A DNA stretch of 64,000 bases from UBA3537 sp964219345 (GTDB lineage Bacteria > Bacteroidota > Bacteroidia > Flavobacteriales > Flavobacteriaceae). Location of the stretch: positions 1 through 64,000 of the forward strand of contig CAXPPN010000016.1 of assembly GCA_964219345.1 (NCBI GenBank), in the 5' to 3' direction. A program made the position numbers and the translations under genes. The notes beneath the pieces are model-generated. The model saw only the letters and a program-made list of their open reading frames with translations, searched no databases and was not told the DNA's origin. Shown here piece after piece: positions 61,437-64,000 of the stretch; within the stretch, counting starts at the first letter, position 1, and each line of letters starts with the position of its first letter.

Positions 61437-61456
61437 AATTGTAATATATTGCAATT
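61437..61456. promoter_or_regulatory. 20-base near-palindrome before the CotH lipoprotein gene
   Basis: AATTGTAATATATTGCAATT differs from perfect symmetry at one base pair (T/G). It sits 18 bases before ATG 61474, where an operator or promoter overlap would act. Could also be chance in AT-rich DNA. Confidence 0.35.
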
Positions 61457-61473
61457 GGTTATTTAAATTACAC

Positions 61474-63012
61474 ATGAGAAAAATAGCAGTCCTTTTAATA
61501 TTTACTTTTTTAGTTAACTGTAAAGATGATGTAGAACCCGTTGGAACTTCCAATGGAGATGTCATTGAAACCCCATACGAAATCACTCAAATAAGTTTTA
61601 AGGCAGATTTAAATGCCACACTATTTGAAGATATTGTGTTGGATTTTGATGGAGTTGAGTTTTTTACAGGTGCAATACCTTACGGGGTTGACATTAAGAA
61701 TTTAATTCCCTCCATTGTTACAAACCCAGGAAATGGATTTATCAAATTGGATGAAATTAATTATCAGGACAATACAACGTCTCATAATTTCTCTAAAGAA
61801 GTTAATGTTGATATATTCAATTCTAATCAAACAGATTATTGGAGTTATAAAATTAGATTAACCTATTTTACAGGTCTTCCGATTATTTCTATTGATACAG
61901 ATAATATTCCTGTTGACTCAAGGGATTTTTATGTTTCTGGTGAATTAGATCTATTTGGAGGATTAATTTTTGATGATATTGATATGACTTCAATACTCAT
62001 AAGAGGTCGAGGGAATTCTACTTGGTTTAATCCAAAAAGACCATATCAAATAAAATTTGATGCCAGAACGCCTATTCTTGGACTTCCTAAAGATAGAAAA
62101 TGGGTTCTTTTGGCAGAATATTCAGATAAATCTCTTGTGCGCAATAAAATTGCTTATGAAATGGGAGCGATTAGTAGTTTAGATTATACACCAAAGGGAG
62201 AATATGTAGAAGTTTTTCTTAATAATGAACATAAGGGAACCTATGTTTTAGCACAAAAAGTCGAAGAATCAAACAACCGTGTTAATATTGGTGATGAAGG
62301 CTATTTGATTGAAATTGATCAAGATTACAGAGTTGATCCGGATGATGTTTTCTTTACACCAACAATTTTTACTCAACAATATTACACAAATGTATTCAAC
62401 ATTAAAGCTCCAAATATTTCTTATGATACTCCAGAATTTACCCTAATTGAAGATCATATTAATAGTTTTGAAGCCGTTTTATTTGGTCCAGATTTTACAG
62501 ATCCAGATGTTGGATATCGAAGTTATATTGATATTGATAGTTTTATAGATTGGTTTTTAATTAATGAAATTGCAAAAACAGTAGATGCCCGATGGTATTC
62601 AAGTATTTATTTTACTTATGTTCCAGGTGAAAAAATTAAAATGGGACCGATTTGGGATTTTGATTTATCTTACGGAAATGTAAATTATGCAGATTCACAA
62701 TATACAGAAGGTTATTGGGTAAAATATAATCCATGGTTCAGCAGGATGTTTGAAGATCCATACTTTGAAAATCTTGTTAGAGAGCGATTTGATTTTTATT
62801 ATCAAAACCTAGACAACTTCAATTCAAAAATAGACGAATTTAGTTCTTACTTAAGCGTCTCACAAAGCTATAATTATGATATATGGCAAACCTTGGGGAC
62901 CTATGTATGGCCAAATCCAGTTTGGTTTGATACACACCAAGAAGAAGTAGATTATGTAAAACAGTGGTTATTGGCACGCATGAATTGGTTGAATCAAGAG
63001 TTTGGATTTTAA
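61474..63012 (+). CDS. CotH-kinase family lipoprotein
   Basis: 512 residues with lipobox LVNC (Cys16) followed by KDDVEPVG. Residues about 35-145 are a beta-rich N-terminal domain. The CotH-type region follows: LIRGRGNSTWFNPKRPYQIK near 171-190, KWVLLAEYSDKSLVRNKIAY, VEVFLNNEHKGTYVLAQKVE, WFLINEIAKTVDARWYSSIY and GPIWDFDLSYGN, which carries the metal-binding Asp of the atypical kinase fold. CotH of Bacillus phosphorylates spore coat proteins; here the target is unknown. Surface or periplasmic lipoprotein, own unit after gltD (71-base gap). Confidence 0.9.
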   Translation: MRKIAVLLIFTFLVNCKDDVEPVGTSNGDVIETPYEITQISFKADLNATLFEDIVLDFDGVEFFTGAIPYGVDIKNLIPSIVTNPGNGFIKLDEINYQDNTTSHNFSKEVNVDIFNSNQTDYWSYKIRLTYFTGLPIISIDTDNIPVDSRDFYVSGELDLFGGLIFDDIDMTSILIRGRGNSTWFNPKRPYQIKFDARTPILGLPKDRKWVLLAEYSDKSLVRNKIAYEMGAISSLDYTPKGEYVEVFLNNEHKGTYVLAQKVEESNNRVNIGDEGYLIEIDQDYRVDPDDVFFTPTIFTQQYYTNVFNIKAPNISYDTPEFTLIEDHINSFEAVLFGPDFTDPDVGYRSYIDIDSFIDWFLINEIAKTVDARWYSSIYFTYVPGEKIKMGPIWDFDLSYGNVNYADSQYTEGYWVKYNPWFSRMFEDPYFENLVRERFDFYYQNLDNFNSKIDEFSSYLSVSQSYNYDIWQTLGTYVWPNPVWFDTHQEEVDYVKQWLLARMNWLNQEFGF

Positions 63013-63065
63013 TTTGAATGTGTTAATGTTTTGGTAAACCAAAATCAATTTATATACTCTTCCTA

Positions 63066-63073
63066 TATATTTG
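63066..63073 (+). promoter_or_regulatory. -7 promoter box of the GLPGLI gene
   Basis: TATATTTG, exact TAnnTTTG, 29 bases before ATG 63103. A small hairpin TTTTGG-taaa-CCAAAA (63029-63044) lies before it but lacks a T-run. Confidence 0.48.
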
Positions 63074-63102
63074 TTTGATAGATACTACAAAAGTCAAACA
63101 AA

Positions 63103-63936
63103 ATGAAAACACAGTATTTTAAAATAGTCTTTATTTTATCTTTTGCTTTGTTATTTAGCAATAACGATATATATGCTCAGGACTTTCAAGGAAAGGCTAC
63201 CTATATTTCTAAATCTAAAATGGAACTCGGGCGCTGGGGAGCCCGAATGAGTGAGGCACAAAAAAAACAAATTGCCGCTCGATTAAAAAACCGTTTAGAA
63301 AAAGAGTTTGTTTTGGTTTTCAACAAACAAGAATCTGTTTTTACTGAAGAAGAACAGCTAGATGCTATTTCTGGAGCAACAGACTCATGGGGAAAAAATT
63401 TCGCTGCAGGAGAAAATTATAAAAATGTAAAAACAAATGCTCAAATTCAACAACAGGAATTTTATGGCAAGAAGTTTTTAGTTAAAGATAAACTTCAAAA
63501 AATTGATTGGACTTTAGGTAAAGAGTCCAAACAAATAGGAAATTACCTTTGTTTTAAAGCTACTAGTTTTATACCAACAGATGATTTGTTGTGGTACTCT
63601 TTTTCATGGAGTAGAATGAAATCAACGGATATTCAAGATGCTGAAGACAAAGAAAATAATGACACTGAAGTTGATGTCACTCAAATTGAGGCATGGTATA
63701 CGCCACAAATTCCTGTTGGTCATGGACCATCTGAATATTGGGGCCTACCAGGTTTAATTTTGGAGGTTAGCGCGGGAGAAACAACAATGTTGTGTTCAAA
63801 AATTGTCATAAATCCTGTTGAAGCTATTGAAATTGAAGCTCCTAAAAAAGGGACTACTGTTACCAAAAATGAATATCAAGATATTATTCAGAACAAAATG
63901 GCGGAGTTCAGAAATAACCGAATGCGTCGCCGATAA
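63103..63936 (+). CDS. GLPGLI family secreted protein
   Basis: 277 residues. Signal peptide MKTQYFKIVFILSFALLFSN to about IYAQ. Family hallmark GLPGLILEVSAGETTMLCSK near residues 222-241, preceded by WYSFSW and IEAWYTPQIPVGHGPSEYWG. The GLPGLI family is Bacteroidota-specific, secreted, function unknown, often induced on the surface or near TonB systems. N-terminal half (FQGKATYISKSKMELGRWGA) resembles the beta-rich core; the C-terminus is very basic (NNRMRRR). No further gene starts in the remaining 64 bases of the window. Confidence 0.9.
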   Translation: MKTQYFKIVFILSFALLFSNNDIYAQDFQGKATYISKSKMELGRWGARMSEAQKKQIAARLKNRLEKEFVLVFNKQESVFTEEEQLDAISGATDSWGKNFAAGENYKNVKTNAQIQQQEFYGKKFLVKDKLQKIDWTLGKESKQIGNYLCFKATSFIPTDDLLWYSFSWSRMKSTDIQDAEDKENNDTEVDVTQIEAWYTPQIPVGHGPSEYWGLPGLILEVSAGETTMLCSKIVINPVEAIEIEAPKKGTTVTKNEYQDIIQNKMAEFRNNRMRRR

Positions 63937-64000
63937 CTAATCATTTTTTAATTAATTCTTAATAATTTGTATAGACCCAACCTGTAAACACATCGTTTTC

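Noticed and set aside
63029..63044. Hairpin TTTTGG-taaa-CCAAAA as terminator of the CotH gene
   Set aside because: Short stem and no T-run after it; left as unexplained.
1..64000. Mobile elements, prophage, CRISPR arrays, toxin-antitoxin or biosynthetic clusters, tRNA genes
   Set aside because: No transposase, integrase, cas, phage or synthase-type genes, no spaced direct repeat array and no cloverleaf-like sequence in the gaps.

Overview
The window is a stretch of core chromosome from a member of the phylum Bacteroidota, most likely a marine-type Flavobacteriaceae. The evidence is AT-rich DNA, start codons without Shine-Dalgarno sequences, promoters of the TTTG-N19-TAnnTTTG type, lineage-typical families (DUF3467 after rpoC, DUF4295 after rpmB-rpmG, PUR-domain DUF3276, GLPGLI, DUF4369 and DUF1573 lipoproteins, CotH lipoprotein) and a bacillithiol enzyme (BshC). 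Genus cannot be fixed from this sequence. I see no IS element, prophage, CRISPR array, tRNA or rRNA, and no clearly broken gene. The first gene (rplK) is cut by the window edge.

Layout. 1-10.7 kb: the ribosomal protein/RNA polymerase operon rplK-rplA-rplJ-rplL-rpoB-rpoC-DUF3467, with a hairpin between rplL and rpoB. 10.7-13.6 kb (minus): prfC and an unknown membrane-protein/lipoprotein pair. 13.7-15.9 kb (plus): idi, a 6-pyruvoyltetrahydropterin synthase family gene and manA, then a small protein. 15.9-20.3 kb (minus): DUF4369 lipoprotein, DUF819 and DUF1648 membrane proteins, a secreted hydrolase and an AlkB-type dioxygenase. A gap at 18.47-18.72 kb carries a sigma-54-like promoter and two related hairpin units but no plus-strand protein gene. 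20.3-26 kb: VanX-type dipeptidase, htpG, a ketoacyl synthase III, a CoA-binding protein and a sodium:solute symporter. 26-31.8 kb (plus): recR, glycosyltransferase, 2-oxoacid dehydrogenase E2, DnaQ-type exonuclease, FAH-family protein, cinA. 31.8-41.8 kb (plus): rpmB-rpmG-DUF4295, ftsY, secreted amidase, rimO, bshC, guaA and a LysM/binding-protein lipid-envelope gene. 41.8-50 kb: redoxin, CsaA-like protein, PUR protein, ABC exporter, nusB, DUF1573, yajC, pepT, pyrD, LysE. 50-64 kb: flavin oxidoreductase, PEP carboxylase, beta-barrel porin, gltB-gltD, CotH lipoprotein and a GLPGLI protein.

How it fits together. Most genes are housekeeping: transcription and translation (rpl, rpm, rpoBC, prfC, nusB, rimO), protein export (ftsY, yajC), nucleotide synthesis (guaA, pyrD), carbon-nitrogen assimilation (ppc, gltBD, with a porin divergent from gltB), isoprenoid and pterin supply, and envelope lipoproteins. 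Several start sites were moved downstream because a -7 promoter box lies inside or just after the longer open frame (prfC, pyrD, guaA).

No obvious new protein system is present. The most unusual signal is non-coding: the sigma-54-like promoter plus duplicated TTTGGTTGGTTAGT-hairpin-T-run units at 18.49-18.73 kb. Next come the duplicated TAGGG(G)TGTTATATA sites between the porin and gltB, and several palindromes over promoters.
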